The notes under the pieces: model-generated
Databases searched by the model: none
Seen by the model: the letters and a program-made list of their open reading frames with translations, nothing else
What the model was told of the DNA's origin: nothing
Shown: positions 23,601 to 35,213 of the stretch, in pieces
Numbering within the stretch: the stretch's first letter is position 1
How the letters are laid out: each line of letters starts with the position of its first letter
Made by a program: the position numbers and the translations under genes
Assembly: GCA_963970005.1 (NCBI GenBank)
Contig: CAXAMN010003113.1
Location: 490,415 to 554,414 of the forward strand
From: Durusdinium trenchii
Taxonomy: Eukaryota; Sar; Dinophyceae; Suessiales; Symbiodiniaceae
Direction: 5' to 3'
Length of the DNA stretch: 64,000 bases

Positions 23601-23878
23601 TGTTGCTGGGTCATTTCAGATCACAGATCTTGTGTTGATTACACGACCTGTCCGCAAAGAATCATTCACAAATTGATAATCGAAGACAACCTGGGCTGGA
23701 TCTAAGACTTGTCCATCTCTTCTTTGATCTTCTTTTCCTCAGTCTCCACCTTGTGTGTGTGTCTTGACCCAGTCCATTGTCCGGTCCCGGGGTCCGGGGA
23801 GCGCGAGGCGCCAGGCTTCCAAACACGACACTTGACCAGCGCCTTGTGGTCCTTTGCCACCTTGGGATGGTCTGCCCG
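20637..23878 (+). CDS. Gene O: HPR/RAP-type helical-repeat protein (spliced, partial)
   Basis: Exons 20637-20740, 21216-21277, 21628-21669, 22496-22553 and 23808-23878 all begin after AG|G and are in phase throughout. Donors are GC except GT at 22554. The joined product contains LNDWIAQTRSVPE, VLALVKTYGAEFDG, TNTATALHRLAKWHREAPDA, LEHLDRNLQ and then FQTRHLTSALWSFATLGW. Alternating F/L..ATALHRLAK and F.xRxLxxALWSFATLG helix pairs are the hallmark of heptatrico-/octotricopeptide-like proteins with C-terminal RAP domains. Known members bind RNA in mitochondria or plastids. I did not find the RAP domain itself, the targeting peptide or the start, so the gene is partial. Three family-1 palindromes lie in its introns. 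The family assignment rests on motif texture, not on a database search. Confidence 0.55.
20765..20872. repeat. Family-1 palindromic element, fully inverted copy
   Basis: Both ends are of the ACACGACCTGTCTGGG type, forming a near-perfect palindrome of 108 bp. It lies in the first recognised intron of gene O, starting 24 bp after the GC donor. Confidence 0.92.
21732..21824. repeat. Family-4 palindromic element
   Basis: Ends TACCAGGGCC / GGTCCTGGTA. It resembles 18112-18195 and lies in the third recognised intron of gene O (21670-22495). Confidence 0.75.
22206..22231. repeat. Short perfect palindrome
   Basis: TAGACACCCC and GGGGTGTCTA flank a 6-bp centre. It is probably the remaining core of a family-4 element. 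Confidence 0.7.
22365..22459. repeat. Family-1 palindromic element
   Basis: 95 bp with ends CCCAGACACTCCATGTATG / CATACATGGAGTGTCTGGG, almost perfectly inverted. It ends 36 bp before the acceptor of gene O exon 22496-22553. Confidence 0.93.
22690..22930. repeat. CTGGTCC short-unit minisatellite
   Basis: About 25 degenerate units of 7-10 bp built on CTGGTCC. The same unit forms a second array at 36655-36820. Confidence 0.9.
23125..23535. repeat. Trinucleotide-rich tract (CTA / GTA)
   Basis: CTACTG repeats at about 23138-23165 and GTAGCAGTAG repeats at about 23425-23535. Their complementary character could let the two arms pair. Confidence 0.75.
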
Positions 23879-23965
23879 GCGCCTTCTCCGCGGCGGAAGC
23901 GGACGGGGGTCGTTCCGGAAGTTGTGACCGGGTTCCCCAAGAGTTTTAGACTCATGGGTGCTTCT

Positions 23966-24058
23966 CCCAGACACGACTAATGGGACTGCCATATATGGCT
24001 ACGTTGACCCCCCAACCACCCCAATGTTGGCATATATGGCATACATGGAGTGTTTGGG
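23966..24058. repeat. Family-1 palindromic element, chimeric ends
   Basis: Starts CCCAGACACGACTAATGGG and ends CATACATGGAGTGTTTGGG. It begins 87 bp after the GC donor of the last recognised gene O exon. Confidence 0.92.
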
Positions 24059-25244
24059 TATTGTGATGATTTTGTTGTGTCACGAGGTATGCGAAATGAT
24101 CCATCGAGCTCCAACCAGTGCTCCAACCAGCTGGGCCCCCCTAACCTACCCCAACCATCTTCTCAGGTAGTTGGAGCCGTAGGGTATCACAAGGTTGTGC
24201 TAGCAAGAGACGGACAGGTTCACCTGTGAATTCCAACACAGGCAACACATTTTTTCTCCAGATGGTGTCAGCTGGGCCCGCCCCCTGGGAAATGTATAAT
24301 ACATAGACTCTTGATTGTACAATAGACATTCATATACGTTCATAAACATCAATGAAAATAACAAAAACCTCCTCATTTGCAGTAAAACCCTTTCCCTATG
24401 GGGGGTTGAACAACATTTCAGAGTCTACATTAAGTGGAAAGCGGTCACTACCGGGTTCCATTTGGGCTTTGTTTGAGCCACCGGGTCCCATTCCGCAGTT
24501 GAACCACCGCCCGTTCCGCCCGCAGCAAGGGTCCTCAGACTGGGATGCAACGCGTGGTGAGATGCAACACTGGAAAACCTCATCAAAAGGTCCCTGAAAA
24601 GCTTCTGTACTTCACCGCAATCACCATTGACCTACCACTATAGACTTTAACCACCCTTTTCCACCGACCTTTCAAGAAACAAGAAAACCGGCCGTTTTCG
24701 CCGGCGCCGCGCCCGGAAGCTGTGCATCGTGCGCCCGGACCGCGTGAAAGTCCACGCCGTCCGGTGCACGGTCCGCTTCGGCCGGTATGCAGCCCACGTT
24801 GATGCACCAGCCCTCGGCGAACTTGACGATTCTCACCAACGAGGATTCGCAGAAGAACACGAGCATCCTGGATGGCAAGATGTTTTCCTTCCAAGTTTGA
24901 TGTTTAATTTGGACTTGGGAGATCCAGATCGCATAAATTGAGGCTGAACGCTGTGGAAAGGGCAGCTCAGCAAGCATGATGCTAACGAATTTCACCAGTT
25001 GGGTCAAGTGAAAACACCTTTCTGCGATGGAACAAACATCCTGGCACGGAGTTTCTTTTGTGCTTGTGTTTCTTTTGTTTGGAGGTCGGCCAAGCGATTT
25101 TAGCTTCAGCTTTCCCCCCTGGACCGATTGCGCTTGCGAATAGTTGAGTGGAGTCCGTTGATGTTCGAGGGCGCGAGTTTTTGAAACGGGTGGGCCAAAG
25201 TGCAGAAACAAAGGCCTACAGTCGCTTTGAGAATAGATGGCACA

Positions 25245-25545
25245 GTCCCCAAAAGAATCCAAAAGGTGGTTTATTTGGACATATTTGGACTTCTATATAG
25301 ACCAAGACATTTGTCCCATTACCTGTAACAGTCGGTAAAGAACTATAACTTAGACTATAACCCTGCCACCAGTCCTGCAACCTAACCATCATCATCCACT
25401 GTTACTGGCAATCGGATATGCCCAAGACATCTTATTGTTTGTGCCATCTACTCTGAAGCCTCTGAACCCACTGTACACTCTGATGAACCAACATGGAAGT
25501 GGATGGCATGGTCCCTTAGAAGATGTTTTTTCCAGTACAAACAGG
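25245..25545. repeat. Family-5 dispersed element
   Basis: It carries ATGGCACAGTCCCC, CCATTACCTGTAACAGTCGG, ATCATCCACTGTTACTGG and GTGCCATCTACTCTGAAGCC. Parts recur at 42605-42722 (GTGCCACCTACTCTGAAACC) and at 57745-57885 (CCATTACCCGTAACAGTCGG ... CATCCACTGG). Confidence 0.65.
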
Positions 25546-26630
25546 GGATCCCATCCACTTCGAGGTGATGATACTTGTGTCGGGTGTGTATATATACTCG
25601 TTTTTTTCTTTCGAACCAACAAGGGTCATCCCTTTTGGGTCACTTCTATGCACTGAAGTTGTTTGACAGGCTTCCAGTAGACGCCTCCAGTAGAGATGGT
25701 CCAGGAACGTGTTGATGTGTCGACTCTCTGGCATCATAGACAAAACGTGTGTGTGGTGTGTGTATGTGTGAGTGTACTTTTTTGGGGGGCTGGGGGACTC
25801 GTCATTCCAATGTCATGCTTGGAGAAGGGGACTCCTGATGACGGTAGGGGTGTTCTTTTTTCTGAAACCGTTCACCCACGTACCCGTCCCGTTCGGAAGG
25901 AAACCCAACTAACTAGCATCAAGGAGCCATGGTTCTTTTTGTTCCCCCTACCTCTCCAACCACTCGCCGAAATCGGGAGACACGGACCCGACCCCGAAGG
26001 GCGGCGTCCCCGGAACTCGCACCGGTTCGGCGGGACCGCTCCCTGAGAATCGAAGTGGATGGAAGGGCTTTTTGGATGATCAGTTTCCATCAGAGGCTCA
26101 GGTGCTTTTCCATTTTCCATCCTGTTTGTTTCGGGGAGTATGATCTGGTTCTTTTGGGACCCCACCGTCCGTCCATGTCCGTCCCCGCCACTCGCGGTTT
26201 GACCGCCCGTTCCGCCCCCCGTCTCCCCTCCAACCCGCGTCCACGCCCGCGTGTCCTCGCCCACCTCTCGATAGATGCCGCGATATGAGGCATCTATCGT
26301 AAGGAGTCCTTAGCCTTGGATGATTTGCTCAGCGAGCCACTTGGCGGAGTGGCCGAAGGCGTTGGGACAGACGTCAGGCGTCGACCAACGAGTTCGACCT
26401 AACACCGCTCGAGGTGTTGAATCGAAACTAGCGCCGATAAGCTTCATATTGGCTTCATGACGCGAGGGGCTTCAAGCGTGGGTCAGAGAACCAGGTATTC
26501 CTCCATTCTCGCAGACTAGCATGGAAGAAGCCTTTGGTTCAGCGGAAAAAAGTGGTTGTCATACGTTTGTTCTTCAAGCAGCATCCGTCGTCAGGATATT
26601 GATATTGCAAGTTTTTGGAGTGTATACTGT

Positions 26631-26731
26631 CCCTAGGGATCCAAGTACCTTCTCAGAAGGTACTTGGACCCTCAAAACCTACATAAGAGTGTCTCCAATC
26701 ACCTTCTGAGAAGGTACTTGGATCCCTAGGG
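26631..26731. repeat. Family-3 palindromic element
   Basis: 101 bp with ends CCCTAGGGATCCAAGTACC / GGTACTTGGATCCCTAGGG and nested GAGAAGGTACTTGG stems. Flanks both start with TGTATA, a possible target duplication. A diverged copy is at 41205-41316. Confidence 0.88.
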
Positions 26732-26890
26732 TGTATATGTGCGCACTTGTTGGAACAGAACGGGCCCTCAAAAACGGGAACAGCTCACCTGCTACCCTAT
26801 GTTGAAAGCCTTGCCTTGTCCACTTTTAGATCCACACCCGAGTGGACCAAAACGACCAGAGTAAGGCATGTTCGAAGGAGAACATGCCTT

Positions 26891-26982
26891 CCCAAACACT
26901 CCATGTATGCCATATATGCCTACATTGACCCCCCAAACCACCTGAATGTAGGTATATATGCCATACATGGAGTGTGTTTGGG
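26891..26982. repeat. Family-1 palindromic element
   Basis: Ends CCCAAACACTCCATG / CATGGAGTGTGTTTGGG around the shared ATATATGCC core. Confidence 0.9.
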
Positions 26983-28644
26983 TTTGAGATGGAATTCCTC
27001 CGACCATCGACATGGAATCTGGACCAAAACGCCACCAGCCGTCGACCCATCACAGGAGGGAAGATCCTGCGATGGAACTCTTGGGACGTTTGTCCGAGCT
27101 CTTTAAGAAGCAGGAGGCCGTTTGTTTGGTGTATTGTTTTTCCCACCTGTCAGGTGAGGGTTGTTAGATTTTATAGAATGTTATGGTTGGGGACCACTTG
27201 AAGTAAAGTATTTGTTGTTCGCTTCGTGTTTTCGCGCGACATGTGCGGCAAAGATGTGAACAACTGTGGGAGGAGGGGTGCGTTTTTTTCGATGCGCGGT
27301 AATTACGGGGCATGGTGAGTGTTCACAATGGCGCTGTTGATGTGGTGTTGCTGGTTGTGGCTTCTTTGGGGAATGAACTTCCTGATGTGAACTCTGGAGG
27401 AATTTTCGGATGGATTCCGGTGGGGGACACTGTCGCGGCCAGCGGCTTCATGTATGTAAACAGATTATACACTATATACTTGAGCAGCTCATGATGTACA
27501 ATATTGACAACACCCTATCAATTTTGGGGTAGCATGCAGACAAGTACAGTAGTGTTGTGTAATTTGGGCAGTGCAGTTCAGTAGAGTAGGACCAGGGTAG
27601 GACAGCGGTGCGACATATACAGTAGCATTAGTAGCATTCTGTGGCGCTTGCCTTCAACTGAGGGAGGAAGAGTAGTGTAACTGTACCATATTTGGCACTA
27701 TTGTTGCCTTTCTTTCAGCACAAAAACGAGGCATCCAGTTGCTTCCATCATGGTCCAACTGGGGGACCAATCGAAATAGTTTGGAGGAAGGCACAGTAGT
27801 TCCACTATAGCGATATCCTCGGTCCTCGTCTTCTATGACTCGGAAAGCGTATGGTAGGGAAGTCGTAATTCGTGATGTCTCATTCTTACAAAGGGGGTGG
27901 CAATGAGGAAGGGCAGTAGAATCTTCGGAACAGGGAACGGTGAGGAGGCGGCAATGCAGGTAAAATCCTTTGTCCCTTTAAGGAAGAGGAGTTGTGAGTG
28001 AGAGTAATGGCATCCTTGAGTCCATTTCTCTACTCAAGGAAAGTCGTATACGCAAGGAGGAATAGGACGGCCTAATGAAAACGAGGAACACTTGAGTTGC
28101 ACGGGATGGAAGCAGTATGGACTACCTGATCTACCTGATCTACCTGCTCTTTATTGACGGTGAAAACCAATAATCATTGATCATTTTTGTGTTTTTGTTC
28201 GCCAGGACACGAGGGAAGTTGAGGAGTTTTGTGTACTGTGTTTATTCAGTCTTCTGCAAAAAGCACAAGAACAGCCCGCCCTTCAGTTGTCCAGGCGTTC
28301 TGGTGTTGAAGAAGTTCTAGCTACGAAGAACTATACAAATACAGATTTAGTTTAGTTTAGTTTAGTTTTGTTGTTTTAGTCTTTATATCTTAGCGGAATA
28401 CACAAGAGGAGACACAAAGAAACATCCCTCACCTTCCCTGGTTTTCTGGTAAGACTTTCTAAACAACTAAAACAACTCAAACAATTAAACCTTTAGCTAA
28501 GTATTTTCAGAAAGCCTGGGACGGTGAAGGATTTGTTTTGTGGTTTGGTATTCCTCAAACATGTTCTTGTTTTCACTGTTTAAACCTACAATGGTTGAGT
28601 TTACTGTCAACAACACTAGGCCATATCATACAAGGAGGCCCCCC

Positions 28645-28740
28645 TTATATATATATATATACAGTCTAAGTATATGTTTGCAAGTATACATATATAATAT
28701 ATATACTGAATATTATATATATATATTATACAGTAGTTAT
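28645..28740. repeat. AT microsatellite cluster
   Basis: Interrupted (AT)n runs. Similar short (AT)n tracts occur at 30231-30267, 34690-34715 and 57108-57124. Confidence 0.85.
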
Positions 28741-28832
28741 ACAAATATATGTGATGTAGCAGCTTCCATTTGGTGCTCCAAAACCAGGAAAGGACCCCAG
28801 TTCGGTGGAGCAAACAAGTGAAGCGCTTCCAG

Positions 28833-31800
28833 GTGCAGATCCAAACCTTGAACGATGAAGTGCAGCGCTTACAGGCTCCGATCGAACCTTGCTTGGTGGG
28901 GACTTTTCGGACGTGACAAGGGTGATCCCTGGAGTCATAGCGCCACCAAAGCTGCGAAGCCACCAGGGCAACAGGAGGAACACATGGACGGAGCCTGTAC
29001 GTGGTGGAGCCATTTTGGATCCCGACCCGCAACAGGACCCGAACTCCTTACACATCACTTCGAGGTGCCAGGGGACTCCCCCAAGAACAGATCAGCTTGT
29101 GACTTGTGAGTTCCTTAAATCAGTCACCTTCTTCAATCGTTAGACGCGCACCTTATTTCACTTGCACCGACCAAGCTAAAACCCGCACGCACGTCCTTCA
29201 CCTGCACCGACCGTGTCACCATCCGAATCGAATCCACAGCTAACCATCCAGGGGCGGATCCGGCGCATCAGCTTGGAGAACGCCGACCTCAAGAGCAATC
29301 CGACCACACCACAGGCGTATAAACCTGAGGTGCGGGGCGCGCGCAGTTCGCATGCTCCGCGTACGCGCGATGAACGCGAAGCGCGGAGCGCGTGTCCGAG
29401 CGTGTCCAGCCAGTTCCGAGCTGGGAGACGAGCAGACTTTTGGGGGCAAGCTGGAGGGGTTCAGTGACCGATGTGTTTTCTTTTGGGAGAGCACAGGCAG
29501 AGAGAGAGAGAGAGGGAGAGAGAGTTGGGACCAGTGGAAAACTCTGGGAAATGTCTAGTGCCGGTTGTCTCATATCCTGGAGGTTTTAGGGGGACCTTTG
29601 TAGGGAAAAGACATGGGCAGCATGTGCTTGTAGATGTGCTTCAATTTTCAGGGCCGCAAAAGTGTGGGGCCAAATTCCAACATAAACCGACGGTTCAAGA
29701 GGCTAAAGATCGTCGTTTGAGGCATTGCATGCTTGGTATGTTTCCTGGATGGTTAAGGGTAATTAGGGATGGGAATCAACTCAAAGAGGGTTCATCACTT
29801 TGATTGGCGGTAGCGAATTCGCGTGGAACTCTTTCTGGCTAGGATACACAGAATCAGACAATCACTCCCAATCCCAGCTCCTGCCATTGCCTATCCCAGA
29901 CACTCCATGTATGCCATATATGCCTACATTGACCCCCAAAACCACCCCAACTGATCGGCATAGAGGGCATACATGGAGTGTCTGGGCAATTGGGATTTTC
30001 TTGTTTGTTTCAGCCTTTCCCACGATGTTGCCACGCATTGGTCCCATCTATCCTGTGACGCGTTGGTTTGCGTGGTGACCAGCGGACGGATCTTCCTGTC
30101 TTACAACGCTTTGGAATGAGGAAGCACAGTTGGTCCGTTTGGGGGTGTAGCCACTCGATACATTTTGCCTGCGGCCAAAGGCATGCAACCTCAAATCGAG
30201 CGAGAAAGACAAGTTGGCTGGAGAATGACATTATATATATATATAGAGAGATATATATATATATTAGATACATTCCTGAGCAACACCAGTGGAATCCGGG
30301 GAAGAGCCCAGGCCATCCAGGGCCTGGAGCAAACACTAAACCATCCACCACGACGATAGAAGGCCAAGGTTCAAAGAGTCAACACACCATGCTCGTAGCA
30401 GGAGTGTCCGATTTGTTGAAATCAACCGGGGCCCCCGGGCCAGGGGTGTCCAATAGTAGCTCCGCAGGAGGTGAACATGGGGGGGCCAGCACCCGGAAAG
30501 CGGTCACAACAGTGCTGGTTGGACTCGCCGGTGGTCGCGGGGATCAAAGTACTTAAAGTAATAGAAGAGCTTCCTCACATACTAATAGAAGAGCTTAGAT
30601 AAATAGAAGGACTTAGATAGTACTAATTGGTTGAAACCTTCTGTTTTCAAGCTTGAACCTTCGAACACCAATTGCTGGTAGATTCTGTCCGACCGGACTC
30701 TCGTCCTGCCGCCGGCGCGGACTCCGAACGACCCGCTCCAGGAGTTGCCCGAAAACTTCTTACAGCTGAAGATCATGCGGGGCCCTTCTCGGGGCCCACC
30801 CGAGCACGAAGACGAGGTGAAATCAGAACAGACGACCGAAGTCAGATTCAGGGGATTCAGGGGTGTTTGGGTTCGTTTGGACGCGAAACAGGGGCGATGA
30901 GAAGAGCACCCTGGAGCACCTTGGGGTGGAGGTCAGATTATATTTATGTTCTGAAGCGCTTTGTATTTTTCCAGTATGTGTCTAGTGATGTCTAGTGTAT
31001 ATCATGCGCAAATCACAAGCTTTCCACATAGCTTCCAGCGTTCACCATTCCTTTGGTGGTCGGTCGTATGCCCTTTGGTATCCTTTGGTCGCTGCATACC
31101 TATCGCATCGTGGTGGTTCCCTTCGCTTCCCACGCCCGGCACCTTCCGTCCGACTGTCAGGTGCCCGACGAGCACACGGAGCAGTCCCGAGAGATGCCAC
31201 CCTCCAGTGGCTCGCTGAGACTGAAGTTTTTTCGCCGGGCCGGAGGTGTTTTGTGGTGTTGATCGCTGGTGAGTTTGTTCCTTTGTTGGAGCACCCAAGC
31301 TTAAGCTTTTGGGGGGCCTTTGGTTCACCGTTGGTCCGGTGAACACCGAAAGCAGAAAATGGATGGCAAGAGGTCTTCAATAGAGTTTTGAGAACTCCTA
31401 GCAGCTCAGTCTACTGGATAAGCGTATGGAACAGAACCAGAGTCCAGAGTTGTGCCCAGAACCTGGCACTTGTCCAGGGAAGCAATCCATATGTGTCAAA
31501 CAGACTCCTTCGGATGCGGAACTTCGCCCGCGAACCGCGGCTTTGGGGTTGGGATGAACCAGGCCAAAAGTGACACAAAGCAGCTGAAAGCAGCTTGAAA
31601 TAGACCTATCAAGACGAGTGACTATTACATACCAGCACCCTCTAAGGTCGTGAAGTGAAGGTTGTTGGCCCTCATTCTAGGTCTCAATTGGTGATTTGGG
31701 GGGGGGGGATGGTAGACTCTTTCTGATTTGTACATGTCTACATGTCCAGTTTGGGGCTCTTTCAATGAGGTGAGTTTGTTGGTGGACTGTGCTTGAGGTG

Positions 31801-33516
31801 CCCGGAGACGACAGATGTGGAACCGACGAAGATGTTCCGCCGTCCATAGGTATCGTTGACCGTCGCTGTCACGTAGTCCATTCTGCTCATGTTCCGTGGT
31901 CAACATGTCGCTGTCAAGCCAAAGGAGAAGAGATCTTCTCCCAAGGCAACGATGCAGGGCAGCTGTGCGCGCTGCCCGAGAACTTCTGGGAGGATGATGA
32001 GGACCCAAGAACCGAAAAGGGTGAGGACAGGGTGGTGGACGGGGTGTCCTACAATGTCCTACATCTTGAGAAATATTGCTGGCCATTCTGGATTCTGGAG
32101 CCAGCTTCAAGCTCAGATCCCTACTACATCCTGTGATCCCTACTACTCAGGCTTGGAGGGTTGCAGCTTTTGAGGGTTGAAACCAATGGAACACACTGAC
32201 TACTGCGCTTTGCGGCTCGGAGACTGGGCGAGCCTTACTGGGCGAGGATGCCATGCCATGCCTTTCGCCCACTTGAGACGGTCTTATGCACTGAAAGAAG
32301 ACACCCGTACACATCAAATTTATGAGGTCCGTGTTCTTCCGGTGGTTTACTTGTGGGTCTCCTTTGGTCAGTCTGGAACATATTCAATGTGTTAGTACTC
32401 AAAGACAGGGTCTGGTTCAAAACCAAGACCCCCAACACCATCCATTTTGGCAGCGTTCACCCCAAATCCGCCACAGTGAGTTGACCCACGGCCCATGGAG
32501 TCTTCCTTTTTTCACCCAGTCCTGGACTCCGCCCGGAGTCCACCACCAGCAATCTCCCAAAGCTCGCTGCTAGGAGGAGGAGGAGGAGGTCTTAAAACCA
32601 CGCAGGAGGGTAGAGGTGCTACCCAGGCAAGTGGCGCAAAACGGAATGGACCAAAACCACAACCTGAGGGGGGGTGTCCTACTACCTGCTAGATCGCAAA
32701 AACGAGCGGCTCGTTGGGCATCCCAGCATAGCCCCACATAGGCCATGTCAAACCCCCTTTCGAGCGATCTTGCATCATTCTTGGCCAATTCAGCTAGCTA
32801 GCAGCTAGTGGTGGACCAATCTGCCCTTGTTAACAAGACTCATCGTGGCTCATCTCAGCGTCCGAATGGGCCACCCAATGGACACAGTATACTGATAGGT
32901 CTCCATACACCCAGACAGGATGCTGGTGGAATCGGAATCAGCGGCCAAACTCCGAACACTTGAGACCCATCCAGTTGTGCTTGGTTTGGCCCATCCGTTG
33001 ATCGAGATGGTGCATCAGTGGGTGTACCCTATGTATCCTAATGCTTTTTGGCCCAGTGGATGATGGGGTCTGGTTGCAGGCCAACATCTCTAAACATCAT
33101 GGCTTCTTGACCGACTGTTGCAATGTGTCGGCTGCATCAACAAACTTCTCTTTGGTCAATGTTTGCCCAGGAGCCTTGGGTATCCTTGGGTCTTCGGAAA
33201 GTCGGCTTCAGCTTTTCTTGTTGTGCTTGATGTTTCAACCTGATTCGATGACCCAAACTCACCGTTTTTTGATGCTTTTGATGCTTTTTGGCTATAGGCT
33301 ATGGAAGTGATTCTTCCAGAGCCTTCTGAGCAGTGTTCCAGAGCCTTCCAGAGCCTTTACAGTCAGCTGGTCAGTTTTCCCATGTTGTCAATATGTCTTC
33401 CAAAAACCGAGCGGCTTCACCGTCCACCCTTTCGGCCGTTCAAGAGACGCGCGCAGGTGGCAAGAACGAGTGTCCTGGGAAAACACTCGGATCAACCCCG
33501 CCCGGGCTCTCGGATG
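28833..33516 (+). CDS. Gene Q: coiled-coil / acidic-linker protein (spliced, partial)
   Basis: Exons proposed: 28833-28874 (VQIQTLNDEVQRLQ), 29252-about 29294 (GRIRRISLENADLK), 30742-30816 (ELPENFLQLKI ... PPEHEDE), 31161-about 31210 (VPDEHTEQSREMPP), 31946-32020 (AGQLCALPENFWEDDEDP) and 33457-about 33516 (GKNECPGKTLG). All start after AG|G. The first two give a continuous heptad pattern typical of a coiled coil. Phases agree, but some exon ends are uncertain. The last exon ends in phase 0, which would join the first recognised exon of the DEG9-like protease at 35214, so this could be its N-terminal extension. Equally it could be a separate gene. No catalytic motif is seen. Confidence 0.4.
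29895..29986. repeat. Family-1 palindromic element
   Basis: 92 bp, ends CCCAGACACTCCATGTATG / CATACATGGAGTGTCTGGG, inside the gene Q region between two proposed exons. Confidence 0.92.
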
Positions 33517-33519
33517 GCT

Positions 33520-35213
33520 AAGACAGGAATCAGGTGTCGAATCTGCATGGATCAGGTGCCGTCCCAATTCTTTTGGTGCGTGAACCGCAAGGCAGCTGAC
33601 CTTTTTGGTGGATTTTAGGCACAAAAGTGCAAACAGCCTCAAAGATGGAGCCCATGTAACCAATTCTGTCCAGTTCAAGCAGTTATACCAAGTCTGTATG
33701 ACAATACCTGCATCATGCAGATATACATGCATATTAATGCATATTATGCATTTGTGAAAAATATACACGGACCGCTACACGGCGAAGTGATGGCCACTTT
33801 GGAGAACCCTTGCGTCGGAGAAGGGAGAGAAACAAAGAAAAGAACGGGGTGCGATCCATGGAGATTGGGGGTGTCCAGAACATCCAGTCACTTTAGGGGA
33901 CTAAACACCACCCCCTTTTGACTCCTGGAAAAGAAAGAAAAAAAGGAAAGAGATCGCGCCATTCCTGCTCTCTCGTGCAGTTTCAATCCATGAAGATGTT
34001 GTTGCCGGTTTTGTGGTTTTCGGTTGATTTTTATGCCGTATGGGTCAATCTGGAGAATATGTGTTATATAGATGATTTTTTGACCAATTCCTGGACAGAC
34101 AATCCAAGTCTTTTTGGGTTAAACATGGCGCGTGCTGGTGATTTTGAAAAAGAGGCAAGACCTCGTCACACTTGGAACAAAGAGGGACCACCCTCTTTTG
34201 GCACCATGTTGAAGTGGGATGTGGGGGTGCGATCCTCTAGAGAAGCAAGGATTCATGATGCTCTGGAGCAATGCCAAAACCCAAAACGACCACGGGGACC
34301 TGTCCTCAGCAGATACTGTATCTTGCTAAAATCGCAAGCTTTGCTTCAAGGTTAAGCCATGCACCCAATGAAAAGGGATGTCAAGATTGTGGAGAAAGCA
34401 TGAGAAAGCCAAAACTCTGGGTGTTGAGAAAATGGTCCATTCAAACCGGTCTCCCGACAGACTCAGCACGATCTGGCCCTTGGAAACCCCACGAGCCGCC
34501 ACGAGCCCACGACGTGCGGTTCTCATGGTGCCGCGATGAAGCGCCCTGCCAAGAAGAGGCGCCCTGAGGCTGGACTCGCGCAGCACTGAATAGGGAGACC
34601 CCTCCTGGAGCTGTTTGGTAAAGGGATGGCACTGATGGCACTCTATAACCCATAGGAAGACACGACTGGTGAACAAATGTGAATGGAAACATATATACAA
34701 TATATATATATATATTAATAGTTTTAATTGCTAAGCTATTGGGTCCTATCGATTTCTATTTGTTTTCGTGTGGTCCCCCGATTCTGCCGAGATCCAGGTC
34801 ACCTTATTAAGGGCCTAGTTGATTGGACGGGGCTGGCACATGATTGGTAATCCGCTAGCCTTTTGCTATTGGGTTGGAGGCCATCGCTTCTAGGGTGGAG
34901 GCCATTGCGTTTGCTGTTTGGAGGCGGCAGAATGAATGTAGGTCAGAGGGATCATCCAACAGGTCCCTGCTTGAGGGCCCTCGTCTACTACAGAATCATA
35001 CTACATCGATCTACCACAACCCAAAAGGGTGGTTTATAGACCCCCATGACTCTCTATTTTCCATCGAGACAAGCTGTTGGATGGTGGTGGATCTGAAATC
35101 GCTCTGAATCCATCGTAAAAATCCCGGAGTGAACGACCAGTTCGGACCCTGTGTCATACCTTGAACTTCTTCGCCTTTTTTCAGTCCAACCGCTGGCGTC
35201 CGGTCGTCTCCAG
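33520..35213. other. Stretch without a supported gene
   Basis: A G/C-ending patch at about 34490-34612 can be read as a C-terminus with a basic KRPAKKRRPE motif, but it overlaps an equally open second frame and has no AG|G acceptor. The rest is AT-rich. Confidence 0.35.

Larger units (their letters stand above)
24059..28832. other. Repeat-rich stretch without a firm gene
   Basis: It contains elements listed separately (25245-25545, 26631-26731, 26891-26982). G/C-ending patches occur at 24669-24874 (open on both strands; the minus frame reads LVRIVKFAEGWCINVGC), 26010-26070 and 26175-26285. Further exons of gene O are expected here but I could not fix them. 27500-28500 is plain AT-rich DNA. 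Confidence 0.4.

Noticed and set aside
29005-29035. Resemblance to the dinoflagellate spliced leader (GAGCCATTTTGG)
   Set aside because: Only about 11 bases agree, and the GGCTCAAG end is replaced by GATCCCG.
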